DNA of 64,000 nt, from NCBI RefSeq assembly GCF_021560015.1, contig NZ_CP073588.1, positions 1,674,001 to 1,738,000 on the forward strand, written 5' to 3'. Of the stretch, positions 12,769-22,826 are shown one piece after another (positions within the stretch are counted from its first letter, which is position 1; the number at the start of each line of letters is the position of its first letter). Under the pieces are notes generated by a model. It searched no databases. It was not told the DNA's origin and saw only the letters and a list, made by a program, of their open reading frames with translations. The position numbers were made by a program, and so were the translations under genes. The DNA comes from Shewanella vesiculosa. GTDB taxonomy: Bacteria; Pseudomonadota; Gammaproteobacteria; Enterobacterales; Shewanellaceae.

Positions 12769-12805
12769 AATAAGGCCGTTGATACTGAGTATCAACGGCC
12801 TTATT
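12769..12805. terminator. Long perfect hairpin between convergent genes
   Basis: A perfect 17-bp inverted repeat (arms AATAAGGCCGTTGATAC and its complement) with a 3-base TGA loop lies between the convergent DUF5916 and KAS III genes. It probably acts as a bidirectional terminator. The rest of 12,677-12,923 shows nothing else. Confidence 0.6.
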
Positions 12806-12923
12806 CATTACAGATCTTATCGGCTCAAACGGCTCACTTAGCCATAGAACAAGAGCTACTTTTATTATATTGAATCAATCGGCGCTAGCAAGGTAGGCAT
12901 CTTAATGACGGCCTATCAGCCAA

Positions 12924-14045
12924 TTAGCACTTTTCAAGTACAATACTACCAATAGAATAACCCGCACCAAATGAGCACAATAAACCTAAGTCACCGGTTT
13001 TGAAATCTTGATTAAATTTATGGAAAGCAATAACCGATCCCGCAGAAGCGGTATTGGCATACTCATCGAGTACTATTGGTGCTTTATCTGCTTCAACATT
13101 GTCACCAAGAAGCTTTTTCACCACAAATAAATTCATATTAATGTTGGCTTGATGCAACCACAAACGCTTAAATTCTTCAGGCTTTATTTGCTCATCAGTA
13201 AATTGGGCATCTAAATGCTGGTAAATCATCGGTAATAATTCTTTAAATACTTTACGACCTTGTTGATGAAACAATTTATCAGCCGTAGTAGCATTTTCAG
13301 GATCGCAACGATTTACAAAGCCAAAATTACTGCGAATATTACTAGAGTAATCAGTTAAACAACGCATAGACAATACGCTAAAGGCACGTTTTGAGGTCGA
13401 TAACTCTTCGCGCTCAACCACAACTGCGGTAGCAACGTCACCGAAAATAAAATGACTGTCACGATCACGAAAATTGATTTGTGGTGAGGTTAATTCAGGA
13501 TTGATGACCAATACTCTGTTTGCCGTACCGCCACGAATCGCATTAACCGCATTCACAATCGCAAAAGTCGCTGATGAACAAGCCACAAGCATGTCATAAG
13601 CAAATCCTTTAGTGCCCATAGCTTGCTGGATCTCAATCGCAATCGCCGGGTAAGCGCGCTGTGTATAAGCACAAGCAACAATCACTAAATCAATGTCTTC
13701 AGCCGTTAGGTTTGCTTGCTCTAGGGCTTGTTTGGCTGCGTTAATCCCCATTTCAGCTTGCATAGATAATAATTCAGAAGACTTATCAGCAATTAATGGC
13801 ATCATGATATCGGTATCGAGAATCCCCTCTTTCACCATCACATAACGGCTTTTTATCCCAGAGGCCTTTTCGATAAACTCACTTGAAGAGTACGCCATTG
13901 CAACCGTGGCTCCGGCTTCGATATCTGCTGCATTTTGCTGATTAAATAGGTCTACATAGCTGTTGTAACTGTTAACCAGTTCGTCGTTAGAGACACTGTA
14001 AGGTGGTGTGTATAAACCACTGCCTGAAATCACAACTTTATTCAT
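12924..14045 (-). CDS. 3-oxoacyl-ACP synthase III family protein (FabH-like, acyl-CoA-primed type)
   Basis: KAS III enzymes condense an acyl-CoA primer with malonyl-ACP. The thiolase-fold triad is present: Cys156 in VACSSATF, His in LHQANIN and Asn in EYANTASAG. At 373 residues it is longer than housekeeping FabH (about 320). It has an insertion near 30-75 and an N-terminus (SGLYTPPYSVSNDELV) like the Pseudomonas PA3286 type, which primes synthesis with medium-chain acyl-CoA from beta-oxidation. No acyl carrier protein or other fab genes are adjacent, so it is not the main fab-cluster copy. A FadR-like palindrome lies 216 bases upstream. Family is secure; the PA3286-like role is an inference. 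Confidence 0.87.
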   Translation of the reverse strand: MNKVVISGSGLYTPPYSVSNDELVNSYNSYVDLFNQQNAADIEAGATVAMAYSSSEFIEKASGIKSRYVMVKEGILDTDIMMPLIADKSSELLSMQAEMGINAAKQALEQANLTAEDIDLVIVACAYTQRAYPAIAIEIQQAMGTKGFAYDMLVACSSATFAIVNAVNAIRGGTANRVLVINPELTSPQINFRDRDSHFIFGDVATAVVVEREELSTSKRAFSVLSMRCLTDYSSNIRSNFGFVNRCDPENATTADKLFHQQGRKVFKELLPMIYQHLDAQFTDEQIKPEEFKRLWLHQANINMNLFVVKKLLGDNVEADKAPIVLDEYANTASAGSVIAFHKFNQDFKTGDLGLLCSFGAGYSIGSIVLEKC

Positions 14046-14443
14046 TTTGCTCTACCATTTTTAGTGAATGAGTTAGCGAAAGTTCATCTGCGCCAGAGAG
14101 ATCGACATCAATTCATCGATCTAATTTATTGAAAGGTTTACTCTCCCTTATCAATAAACCATGCTCGTCAATTGGGTAGCACGACATAGAAACATTTGCT
14201 GATTAACGCCATTCTAGTATTTTATGATTTATTCTTGGCATACTAAATTAAATTTATCTGATGGTCAGACCATTGAATGATGATAATTCGCCCCAAAAGC
14301 CTAATATAGCAGCATATAGAGGTTTTTTAGAATAAAGGTTTACACCTTAATAACTAAAAGGAATAAAGAAGAACAAATTATCACTTCTAAATCCTGCTAA
14401 GCAGATTATGATTAGACAATGCAACCATAGGAGCAAATAATCC
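14046..14443. other. Divergent intergenic region between KAS III gene and cysK
   Basis: About 400 bases with no plausible gene. It holds a 7-bp inverted repeat AGATCGA/TCGATCT (14,099-14,122) near the KAS III start, the FadR-like site at 14,261-14,273, and an AT-rich stretch with the cysK promoter and a GGAG-type ribosome site (cataggagcaaataatccATG context). Confidence 0.6.
14261..14273. promoter_or_regulatory. Candidate FadR-type operator
   Basis: ATGGTCAGACCAT is a palindrome with 5-bp arms and a 3-base centre. Its core TGGTCAGACCA fits the E. coli FadR core TGGTCNGACCA. It is 216 bases upstream of the KAS III start and 171 bases upstream of cysK. A fatty-acid regulator acting on a ketoacyl synthase is a sensible pairing, but the assignment is by motif only. 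Confidence 0.4.
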
Positions 14444-15409
14444 ATGAGCAAAATTTTCGAAGATAATTCATATACTTTAGGCAACACACCGCTAGTTCGT
14501 TTAAACCGCGTCAGCAATGGCAATGTGTTAGCAAAAGTAGAATCACGTAATCCTAGTTTCAGTATCAAATGCCGTATTGGCGCGAACATGATTTGGGATG
14601 CTGAAAAAAAAGGTCTACTCACTAAAGATATCGAGTTAATTGAACCTACATCTGGTAACACAGGTATTGCACTTGCTTATGTTGCTGCAGCGCGTGGTTA
14701 CAAATTAACCTTAACGATGCCAAACACGATGAGCTTAGAACGTCGTAAGCTGCTTAAGGCATTAGGTGCTAACTTAGTGCTAACAGAAGGTGCTAAAGGT
14801 ATGAAAGGTGCTATTGAGAAGGCTGAAGAAATTCGCCAATCAGCACCAGAAAAATATCTAATACTTGGCCAATTTGATAATCCTGCTAACCCAGCAATTC
14901 ATGAACAAACCACAGGTCCAGAGATCTGGAATGATACTGATGGTGAAGTTGATGTATTTGTTGCAGGTGTAGGTACTGGCGGTACATTGACCGGTGTCAG
15001 TCGCTTCTTAAAAGCGCAAGGTAAAACCATTACCTCTGTTGCTGTTGAGCCTGTTGACTCACCTGTTATTGCTCAAGCTTTAGCTGGACAGCCTATACAG
15101 CCCGGTCCACACAAAATTCAAGGTATCGGTGCTGGATTTATTCCTGGTAACTTAGATTTATCTCTTATTGATCGCGTAGAAGCCGTTACAAATGACGAGT
15201 CAATCGAAATGGCCCGTCGTTTAATGAAAGAAGAAGGTATCCTTGTAGGTATTTCTTCTGGCGCTGCTGTTGTTGCTGCTAACCGTATTGCAGCATTACC
15301 AGAATTTGCCGATAAAATGATTGTGGTTATTCTTCCATCTGCCGCAGAGCGATATTTATCAACAGCATTATTTGCTGGTGAATTTAGTGACAGTGAAAAC
15401 GTGCAGTAA
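14444..15409 (+). CDS. cysK: Cysteine synthase A (O-acetylserine sulfhydrylase)
   Basis: CysK makes L-cysteine from O-acetylserine and sulfide using pyridoxal phosphate. The 321-residue protein carries the PLP lysine K42 ([11 protein letters not shown]), the substrate loop PTSGNTG (about 68-74), the phosphate-binding GTGGT and the C-terminal GISSGAA. Length matches CysK; the sequence resembles CysK more than CysM. It is monocistronic with its own terminator. cysZ lies about 4.4 kb away on the same strand, but the two are not in one operon. Confidence 0.95.
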   Translation: MSKIFEDNSYTLGNTPLVRLNRVSNGNVLAKVESRNPSFSIKCRIGANMIWDAEKKGLLTKDIELIEPTSGNTGIALAYVAAARGYKLTLTMPNTMSLERRKLLKALGANLVLTEGAKGMKGAIEKAEEIRQSAPEKYLILGQFDNPANPAIHEQTTGPEIWNDTDGEVDVFVAGVGTGGTLTGVSRFLKAQGKTITSVAVEPVDSPVIAQALAGQPIQPGPHKIQGIGAGFIPGNLDLSLIDRVEAVTNDESIEMARRLMKEEGILVGISSGAAVVAANRIAALPEFADKMIVVILPSAAERYLSTALFAGEFSDSENVQ

Positions 15410-16103
15410 TACCGGTTAGCTTAATTTAATCGTTAAGCGCTAAATTAACCCAAAAATGCCAGCAAATTGCTGGCATTTTTTATCGCAAATAATAATACCC
15501 CTCGCCTACTTTTCTGCTCTTGTGAGTTAGATATTACCGAATAAAAATTAACCACTAATCAACAACCGATTAAACAGGAATAACAAATCAAGATAACCGC
15601 ATAAATACCACTTCAATTATCTTTCCTAGTAAGAAAATAATATCGCACGAGTCACTTAAGTTATTAATAGCGTTATTCATAACTCTATTAATGACTAATA
15701 CTGCTTAGTCTAAAAAGGATTATTTACCTTATCATTTTCAGCGTCATTAAATAATTTCATCTTTTTTTACACCAACAAAAATTACAACCCTATAACAACC
15801 AGTAATTAAAACCCGCTCAACACCTCAATAAATAAACATATATTCAACAATAAACCAAAAACAACGAAACGAATTAGCATCAAAATACTCACAATCAAGT
15901 ATTTCAGACACTGAATTGCTTATTTTGTGTTAATTAAAGATGTTTAATGTGTTAACGCATATTTAGGTAACGTGCTGATTTATAAGTATTGTATTTTAAT
16001 CTCATTATGGTTATATCCATATTGGTGTAATTTTGTTTCATTTTTATATTAAAAATGTTTAAAAAAATCATCACATAATAAAAAATAATTCTGGGAGAGA
16101 TAA
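15410..16103. other. AT-rich intergenic region upstream of the TonB receptor
   Basis: Nearly 700 bases. Apart from the cysK terminator at its left end, I see no gene, repeat family or recognised operator. The final 200 bases are very AT-rich and presumably hold the receptor promoter; GGGAGA at about 16,094-16,099 is the ribosome-binding site. Confidence 0.5.
15452..15480 (+). terminator. cysK terminator
   Basis: AAAAATGCCAGCAA and TTGCTGGCATTTTT arms form a strong hairpin ending in a T-run about 40 bases after the cysK stop. Confidence 0.8.
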
Positions 16104-18971
16104 ATGCAAGTAAATTCACAACTAGCCAATGCGATTCGCGTAGCGCTAATCGGTGGTGCGGCACTGTCTGCTGCAACTACTTTTAATACTTTTGCAGCAG
16201 AAGACACTGCTGCTGCACCGGTAGAAAGAATATCTGTAACGGGGTCACGTATTATTCGTGAAGGCGCTGTAGCACCAACACCGGTTACAGTAATTACTGG
16301 CGACGAGTTATTATCAACAGGTGTAACTAATATTGGTGAAGCGCTAAACCAATTACCTGCACTCGGTAATACCTACTCGCTAGCCAACTCTGGGCGATTT
16401 ATTGGTACATCTGGTCTTAACTTGCTCGATTTAAGAAGCATGGGCACCGCCAGAACACTAGTATTAGTCGACGGTAAACGTCATGTATCAAGCTCTGCTG
16501 GTACATCCTCTGTTGATGTTAATACTATCCCAAGTGTTTGGATTGAAAGAGTTGAAGTGATTACCGGCGGTGCATCTGCTATTTATGGCGCTGATGCGGT
16601 AACTGGTGTAGTTAACTTTATTTTAAAGAAAGACATTAACGGTTTAGATGTATCAGCAACCAAAGGTTGGGCTGATGACAGCGGCCACAATAAGGATCGT
16701 TTTTCTTTATCTTATGGAACTGACTTCGCCCAAGGTGATGGTAATGTTGCCTTCGCAGTTGAATACAGTGCTCAAGAGCAACTTCGCGCCTTTGATCGCG
16801 ATCAAACATCAACTTCATTTTCGAGTCTAGCAAATAAAAATCGTCCTACCGATAATAATGACCCATCAGATCCAGATAAAATATGGACACCTAATGCTGG
16901 TCATTACACCATTAGTAATGCGGGCACTTTCAATTTAGACGGTTGGAAAAGCTTTAATCCTGATGGCTCGTTAAGAGATGTCTATAGTGGTCAAAATGTT
17001 GATGGCATTCGTTGTGCTAATTGCGATGTAACCAACTTGAATCAATTTGTTGAGTTACAACCCGAATTTGAACGTTACAATATTAACTTCAAAGCAAACT
17101 ACCAGCTTAATGATAACCATAACGTTTATTTTGAAGCTAAATACGTTAACAGCCAATCAACAGATGAAGGTCAACCGGCATTTTTCTTTGGCAACCCGGT
17201 TAACAATATTAAAATTGATAACGCTTTTATCAATCCTGAACTTGTTGCTTTAATGAAAGCAAACAAAGATAGCGACGGAAATGCTGCGCCATTAGACACT
17301 CTCAATATCCGTCGTTTTATGACGGACTTGGGTGCACGCATTGAAGATGATACTCGTGAAACCCAACGCTATGTTGTCGGTCTTGAAGGTATAGTATTTC
17401 AAGATTGGGATTACGACGCCTATGCGATATACGGTCAAACGGATTTAGAACGGGTTAATAAAAATAACTTAATCTATGATAATTATACCAACGCACTTGA
17501 TTCAGTTTTAGAAAATGGTGTTGCGGTATGTCGAGATCAAGCCGCTAGAGATGCTGGCTGTGTGCCGGTTAACATCTTTGGTTTTGGCGCGCCAAGTCAA
17601 GGTGCAATCAATTATATAAATACCACTTCAACTGGTACTTCAGTTATTAAGCAAACTGTACTTGGTGGCTCATTAACCAACTCGAGTTTATTTGAATTAC
17701 CTGCCGGTTATGCAGGCTTCTCTACCGGTGTTGAATACCGTAAAGAAGAGAGCGAGATTTTTGAACCATCAAATGCGGCAGGTACTTTCTTTAATGCATT
17801 AGGTGAAGATAAAGGTGATTTTGATGTCAGTGAGGTTTTTGCTGAAATCACGCTACCATTATTAGCCGATTTACCTATGATGCGCCAATTAGATCTTGAT
17901 CTTGCGATTCGTTTTGCCGATTACAGTACTATTGGCAATGCAACGACTTGGAAAACAGGTTTAAGCTGGGAGGTCGACGATCAACTCCGCGTTCGTACAA
18001 CATACTCTGAAGCCATGCGTGCGCCAAACATCAGTGAGTTGTATGGTGCAGAAAGCCAAACATTCTTCTCAGTAAATGATTCTTGCCGTGCTAAATACTT
18101 AAATGATTTAGAAGATCCAACTCAACGTCAGACAAATTGTGCCGCTTTAGGGATCCCAGCTGGCTTTGATGCAGACTACGACGATAAAACGCTTGAAGGA
18201 TTAAGTGGTGGTAACCGCGAGCTAAAAGCAGAAGAATCGAAAAGTTTTACCCTAGGGATTGTCTATCAACCTGATTTTATCGATGGACTATCGATCACTA
18301 CCGATTACTGGAATATTGAGATCGAAAACGCCATCAGTGCCGTTGGTGCTCAAGATATTATTGACCGTTGTGTCGATTCTAAAACTGGTGTGAATAACGA
18401 GTACTGTAGCTTAATTACTCGTGATCCAGCGAGCCATGAAATTACTCAAATTAGACAGTTCTCGTTAAACATTGCGTCGCTTGAAGCTGCTGGTATCGAC
18501 TTTGATATTGGTTATAACTTTGAAGCCTTTAGTGGTGATGTACGCACTAACCTTATTGCGACTCGCTATTAAAACGTAAAGACTTTTCATTCCAGGATGA
18601 GCCAGATACATTTGAAGAACTTGCAGGCACTGCCGGTTATGCTAAATGGCAAGCAAACTGGAGCTTAGGTTACTCAATCGATAGCTGGGATATTAGCTGG
18701 AGAACACGCTTTGTTGAGGGTGTAAGCCTTTATACCGATAAAGAATTAGCCTTAAATGCGAATCCCAAACAGCAACATGGAATTTGGTGATTACTTTATC
18801 AGTGATATGGCAGTTGCATATAACTTTAACTCAGGTATTACCTTGAAGTTTGGTATCGATAACGTATTTAACCGTGACTTGCCTTACGGCTATACAGGTA
18901 CAGATACCACCAGCTCAGCTTACGATAACGTTGGTCGCTTCTTCCATACTACCGCTAGCTATAAGTTTTAA
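16104..18971 (+). pseudogene. TonB-dependent outer-membrane receptor, two frameshifts as sequenced
   Basis: A signal peptide (residues 1-32, ending TFNTFAAE) is followed by a TonB-box-like ERISVTGSRI, a plug domain (LDLRSMGTARTLVLVDG, VERVEVITGG-type IERVEVITGGASAIYG) and a 22-strand-type barrel ending in ASYKF with terminal Phe. The first frame ends at 18,572. A middle segment continues in another frame (KRKDFSFQDEP onward), and the last 70 residues are in a third. The breaks fall near 18,566 (CGCTA, probably one C missing) and in CCCAAA at 18,764-18,769 (one base extra). Correcting both gives 955 residues. The substrate is not evident; the NVFNRDLPYGYT ending is typical of Shewanella receptors. 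Confidence 0.88.
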
Positions 18972-19336
18972 ACATTGAGCGCTAAGCTTTGTATCTAACC
19001 ACTAAGGTTAGATAGGTTAAACGGCATCTTAGGATGCCGTTTTTTTATTCGTTAATTCATTCAATTACAATCTGATGCCCATCAAAATTCAGGTAACGTC
19101 TTATAGAAATCGTAAACCTTTGTCTTACTCACTTCGCCAGTTAATTTCATCATTTAGATTTAAGCATTGTAAAAGTGAACATTGTTAGATAGCAGGTATG
19201 GCGATTTTTCCAACGGATAAATAGCGATTATTGAAGCAAGGCCACAAATTTTATAGTGTTAAGTATACCTAGGATCAAAAATAGCTGATCATGGAAACAT
19301 TGTTTTATATCTTGTTTTTCACCAATAAGGGATCTC
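18972..19336. other. Intergenic region, TonB receptor to LysR gene
   Basis: About 365 bases containing the receptor terminator and the presumed promoter of the LysR gene. No further structure was recognised. Confidence 0.5.
19019..19046 (+). terminator. TonB receptor terminator
   Basis: AAACGGCATC / GATGCCGTTT arms with a TTAG loop and a trailing T-run, about 50 bases past the receptor stop. Confidence 0.8.
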
Positions 19337-20227
19337 ATGCATTATACGCTTAAGCAAATAGCCGTTTTCGATGCTGTTGCAAGTTTAGAGAGCGTTAGCG
19401 CAGCAGCCAAGAAACTGTCAATGAGTCAATCAGCGGTTAGCATGTCGTTAAGCCAACTCGAACATTTATTGGGCCGACCATTATTTATCCGCCAGGGAAA
19501 TAGACTTATCTTGAGTCATTGGGGAAGATGGTTACGTCCAAGGGCCCAAAAACTACTGCAAGACGCACAACAAATCGCTCTGGGCCTTCACGATCAACAT
19601 ATTATTAGTGGCACAGTAAAACTGTGCGCGAGCCAAACCGCTGCGGAGCATTTATTACCCGCCTTGATCAGTAAAATTGATAACGATTTTCCAGAGCTCA
19701 GAATCGAAATTGCCGTTGAAAATAGCGACCATGTAGCACAAGAGGTACTCGATTATCAATTTGATTTAGGGGTTATTGAAGGTCGAATTGACGACAGTCG
19801 ATTGCATCAAGAACCATGGATTGATGATCACCTAGTTGTTGTTGTCTCTCCGCACCACCCGTTTGCGCAAAATAAACGCACTAGCATCGCTCAGTTAGAA
19901 CAAGCCAAATGGGTTTTAAGAGAGCCTGGTGCTGGCACTCGGCGTATTTTTGATGCCGCCATCCATGGAGTAATTGTTAAATTAAATGTCTGGAAAGAAT
20001 ACGATCACGTCGGCTTATTAAAAGCTTTAGTTAAAAATGGCGTGTATTTAAGCTGCTTGCCCTATTTGGATGTCGAACAAGATGTCGCCAATGGCGAATT
20101 AGTTGTGTTAACCACGCCTGAATTAAACTTAAAACGACATTTATCATTTATCTGGCGCCAAGATACTGGTGATAACCCACTCAGAGATTGCCTTATTGCA
20201 GAAGCAAAGTGTGTTACTCGCAGTTAA
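19337..20227 (+). CDS. LysR-family transcriptional regulator
   Basis: This 296-residue protein has the N-terminal winged helix-turn-helix of LysR regulators (residues 1-60, SVSAAAKKLSMSQSAVSMSL) and a C-terminal substrate-binding domain (about 88-290, GTVKLCASQTAAEHLLPALI). LysR proteins usually bind a small molecule and control a nearby gene. Neither neighbour is divergent from it, so the usual guess from context is not available. The TonB receptor upstream and the permease 860 bases downstream are both possible targets. The effector is unknown. Confidence 0.9.
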   Translation: MHYTLKQIAVFDAVASLESVSAAAKKLSMSQSAVSMSLSQLEHLLGRPLFIRQGNRLILSHWGRWLRPRAQKLLQDAQQIALGLHDQHIISGTVKLCASQTAAEHLLPALISKIDNDFPELRIEIAVENSDHVAQEVLDYQFDLGVIEGRIDDSRLHQEPWIDDHLVVVVSPHHPFAQNKRTSIAQLEQAKWVLREPGAGTRRIFDAAIHGVIVKLNVWKEYDHVGLLKALVKNGVYLSCLPYLDVEQDVANGELVVLTTPELNLKRHLSFIWRQDTGDNPLRDCLIAEAKCVTRS

Positions 20228-20537
20228 GCTTCATTATTGACCAAGAACTTGTACAACATATTTAGTGCCGGTTGTTAATCGGCATGGCCTCTATCTTCGC
20301 AGCTTAAACACCACACCATTAGCGCTAAGCGCAATAATAACAGGTTATGCTCACCTGCTTTGCTGCATCTATTTTGATACGACCGACTAACCTGCCTCAT
20401 AACATCGCGCTATGGCAGGCTAAGTTGGCGTAAACTCAGCTAACACATGTCGATTATATTTAACGTCAACTCGAGTTAATTATTCCTGCTACAGTCATAT
20501 TAACTAAAATAATATTGAGCTTTAAGCAACAGTAAGA

Positions 20538-20792
20538 TTAGACATTATCATCAGTATCAAGTTTCTCGATACTCAGTTTTACCTTCAAACGATTTGTATA
20601 AGCCGAGATAATTTTTATCTCAACAAAATTTTTTTGTCTAGTATTGATGCTATAACCTGCTTTGATATCAACTACGATTGAACGATGACGATACTTTGTA
20701 TCAATTATATTGATGTGGCATGATATTTTTAACAGCAAAGGGCTAAGCGAGCTAACTTTTAGACTCATTTCTTCGTCTAATAATGCAGTCAA
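20538..20792 (-). CDS. Small hypothetical ORF (doubtful)
   Basis: An 84-codon frame starting at TTG (an internal ATG at codon 9 gives 76 residues). The composition is protein-like, with alternating hydrophobic and charged residues (KISCHINIIDTKYRHRS, FVEIKIISAYTNRLKVKL) that could form beta strands. No motif or family was recognised, the start lacks a clear ribosome site, and it may be fortuitous. Confidence 0.25.
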   Translation of the reverse strand: MTALLDEEMSLKVSSLSPLLLKISCHINIIDTKYRHRSIVVDIKAGYSINTRQKNFVEIKIISAYTNRLKVKLSIEKLDTDDNV

Positions 20793-20888
20793 CTTGTTAT
20801 CCAGCTCTCACTTCCAACAAACAAAACATCAACTTTATTGATACCAAGTGATGCAATCAAATCACTATGCTAAAATTCGTTAGGTAAA

Positions 20889-20901
20889 TTGGTCTTACCA
20901 A
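20889..20901. promoter_or_regulatory. Candidate PdhR-type operator upstream of the permease
   Basis: TTGGTCTTACCAA has perfect 5-bp inverted arms around CTT and fits the PdhR consensus TTGGT-N3-ACCAA. It is 188 bases before the permease ATG. PdhR is a pyruvate-responsive GntR repressor in gammaproteobacteria. A near-identical core precedes pflB. Confidence 0.5.
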
Positions 20902-21088
20902 GAAAGACTTAAATAAGGACATCACTGTAATGCTTCAAAAATGAAACATTACAGATGAGTAAAGTGATAAGAGCTATTAGCGGCTCTCTGGCAAGCAGCT
21001 CTTATGAATATCGCCATCACTTCAAGGGAACACACTTAAACTTCATCATTTGATGGATTAACCTGTTCTTTTCGGAGAATGAGAAATT

Positions 21089-22620
21089 ATGTCAGAAACT
21101 GTCAGCAATTCAGAAAAACAAGCACAAGAAGCCAGCTATCGCGAACTTCACCGCCCTGCGAGTGAATTTGATACTCGCGATGCCTATTTAGAAAACGAAC
21201 TAAAAATAATGAAACCAAGACGCTGGGGACTTAACCTCCCAGGGCGTGATTTTCGCTTTGAATGGGAAGACTTAGTTCCAGCCATCGCTGGAACCATTGG
21301 TATTACTGTGATGTATTCAGCGGTAATGGCTGCTTGGGCTGCTGGCTTAAGCGAAAAGTGGGACCACATCAATCTTGGCGCTGACTTTGCTATCCAAGTC
21401 GTGCGGGTAGAAATGCTCATCCCTGCTTTACTGTTCTGTATTATTAGCTCAGGTTTTATTAACCCAAGGGCAAACCTCGGCGGCAACCATGGACCAATGA
21501 TCCCGTTGATTGGTACTATCGCACTCGCCGGTGCCCACCCTTTAGCCTTAGCAATTCTCATTGGTATATTTGGCTTAATTTTAAGTTATTTCAAAGGTGG
21601 CTCGAAACTGGTCAATCTCACCAGTAGCGGCGTGGCTGGCGGCTTATTAGTGTTCTTAGGCTTCATGGGAGCGAAAAGTCAAATAGGCTCGTTATTCGAC
21701 TGGGCTGGCGGGCTGCAAGCCAAGCATAACTTGGACTACTCACTCGGTTATGTTGCCTTTGCCATATTGTTAATCAATGTGATCATTTATGCAGCATTAG
21801 CTAAATTTGGTAAACGCTGGTTAGCCATTCCTTTGTGTTCGATTGCAGCAGTCGCACTGGCATTTGCTTTTGGTGCAGGCTTAGATTTGCAGTTTACCAC
21901 GGCACCTGGGATTCCTAATTTAAACCCTGTGTATTGGTGGGGCTCAACTGAACACGGTTGGCAGTTAGGTTTACCTAATATGGCCCATTTTATTGCATCA
22001 TTACCGTTTGCTATTCTTGCTGTTGCCATGTGGTCACCAGACTTCCTTGGTCATCGTATTTTCCAAGAATTAAATTACCCAAAAGGGGCTGAAAGTACTG
22101 ATGGATGTCGATGACACCATGACCACCTGTTCCGTGAGACAGATCGTAGGTACAGCAGTAGGTGGCGGTAACATTACCTCTTCTTTGGGGAACCTATATG
22201 ATCCCTGCTGCAATAGCCAAACGTCCTATTCCTGCTGGCGCAATCTTGCTTGGCAGCTTATGTATTATTGTCGCTGTCATTGGTTATCCTATGGATATCA
22301 CGGTATGGCGCCCGGTTATGTCAATTGCGTTGTTAGTCGGTGTGTTCCTACCGTTACTGGAAGCCGGCTTACAGATGGTTAAAGACACCACCAGTAGCCA
22401 AGCTGCAGGGATCTGTATTTTTGCCTCATTTGTAGCCAATCCGGTATTAGCATGGGCATTAACCATGTTGCTTGATAACAACGGCTTAATTGGTGACAAA
22501 GAACGTCCTAAAACATTATCGTTTGCCGACCGTATCGTAATCCCAACGCTAGCATTCGTGATTTGTTTAGCGGCGATGTTAGCAGTAGGCATGATTGAAG
22601 GTATCCCAGCCTTCTTATAA
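21089..22620 (+). pseudogene. DUF3360 family NCS2-like permease, two frameshifts as sequenced
   Basis: A multi-pass inner-membrane protein of the DUF3360 family, related to xanthine/uracil/sulfate-type permeases. Hallmarks are ELHRPASEFDTRDAYLENEL near the N-terminus, ANLGGNHGPMIPL, WWGSTEHGWQLGLP and MWSPDFLGHRIFQ, then DDTMTTCSVRQ and PAAIAKRPIPAGAI in later frames. The first break is in GGGGCTGAAAG (22,085-22,094) and the second at the T3 run 22,184-22,186. Removing one base at each gives 509 residues, normal for the family. The substrate is unknown. Its place just upstream of pflB, where other Shewanella carry a formate channel, suggests export or import of a pyruvate-metabolism product; this is inference. 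Confidence 0.85.
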
Positions 22621-22648
22621 TCGCGTTGTGCTTGGTAATATCACTCTT

Positions 22649-22682
22649 AAAAGGCGAAATCGGCAACGATTTCGCTTTTTTA
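22649..22682 (+). terminator. Permease gene terminator
   Basis: GCGAAATCG / CGATTTCGC arms followed by a T6 run, shortly after the permease stop. It makes pflB a separate transcription unit. Confidence 0.75.
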
Positions 22683-22810
22683 TTGGCTAATATTAATGTG
22701 TGCTACTCTTAATTCTAAACAGATATGTTAGCCAGTTAACACTTTTGTTATTCAATTATCAAAAGCTGCCGATATCGTCATTTAGCTGTGCTATTATCAA
22801 CTCATGGATA

Positions 22811-22826
22811 AATGGTCTTACCAATT
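22811..22826. promoter_or_regulatory. Candidate PdhR-type operator upstream of pflB
   Basis: AATGGTCTTACCAATT contains TGGTCTTACCA, the same 11-base core as the box before the permease gene, with one outer mismatch. It is about 200 bases before pflB. This suggests shared control of the two genes by a pyruvate-sensing GntR regulator. Confidence 0.5.

Larger units (their letters stand above)
20228..21088. other. Long intergenic region upstream of the DUF3360 permease
   Basis: About 860 bases. It contains a questionable small minus-strand ORF (20,538-20,792), a PdhR-like box (20,889-20,901) and, between the box and the permease start, two stem-loops: CTGTAATG/CATTACAG at 20,925-20,954 and AAGAGCT/AGCTCTT at 20,969-21,003, the latter extended by GTGAT/ATCAC. 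Nothing else was recognised in 20,228-20,530. Confidence 0.55.

Noticed and set aside
20840..20875. FNR or CRP site upstream of the permease (TTGATACC...AATCAA, GTGATGCAATCAA)
   Set aside because: Half-sites are at the wrong spacing (N13 or N3 for FNR, N10 for CRP).
22101..22382. Separate small ORF overlapping the permease junction
   Set aside because: Its first part (MDVDDTMTTCSVRQ) is simply the middle portion of the frameshifted permease between its two indels; the rest is out of frame.
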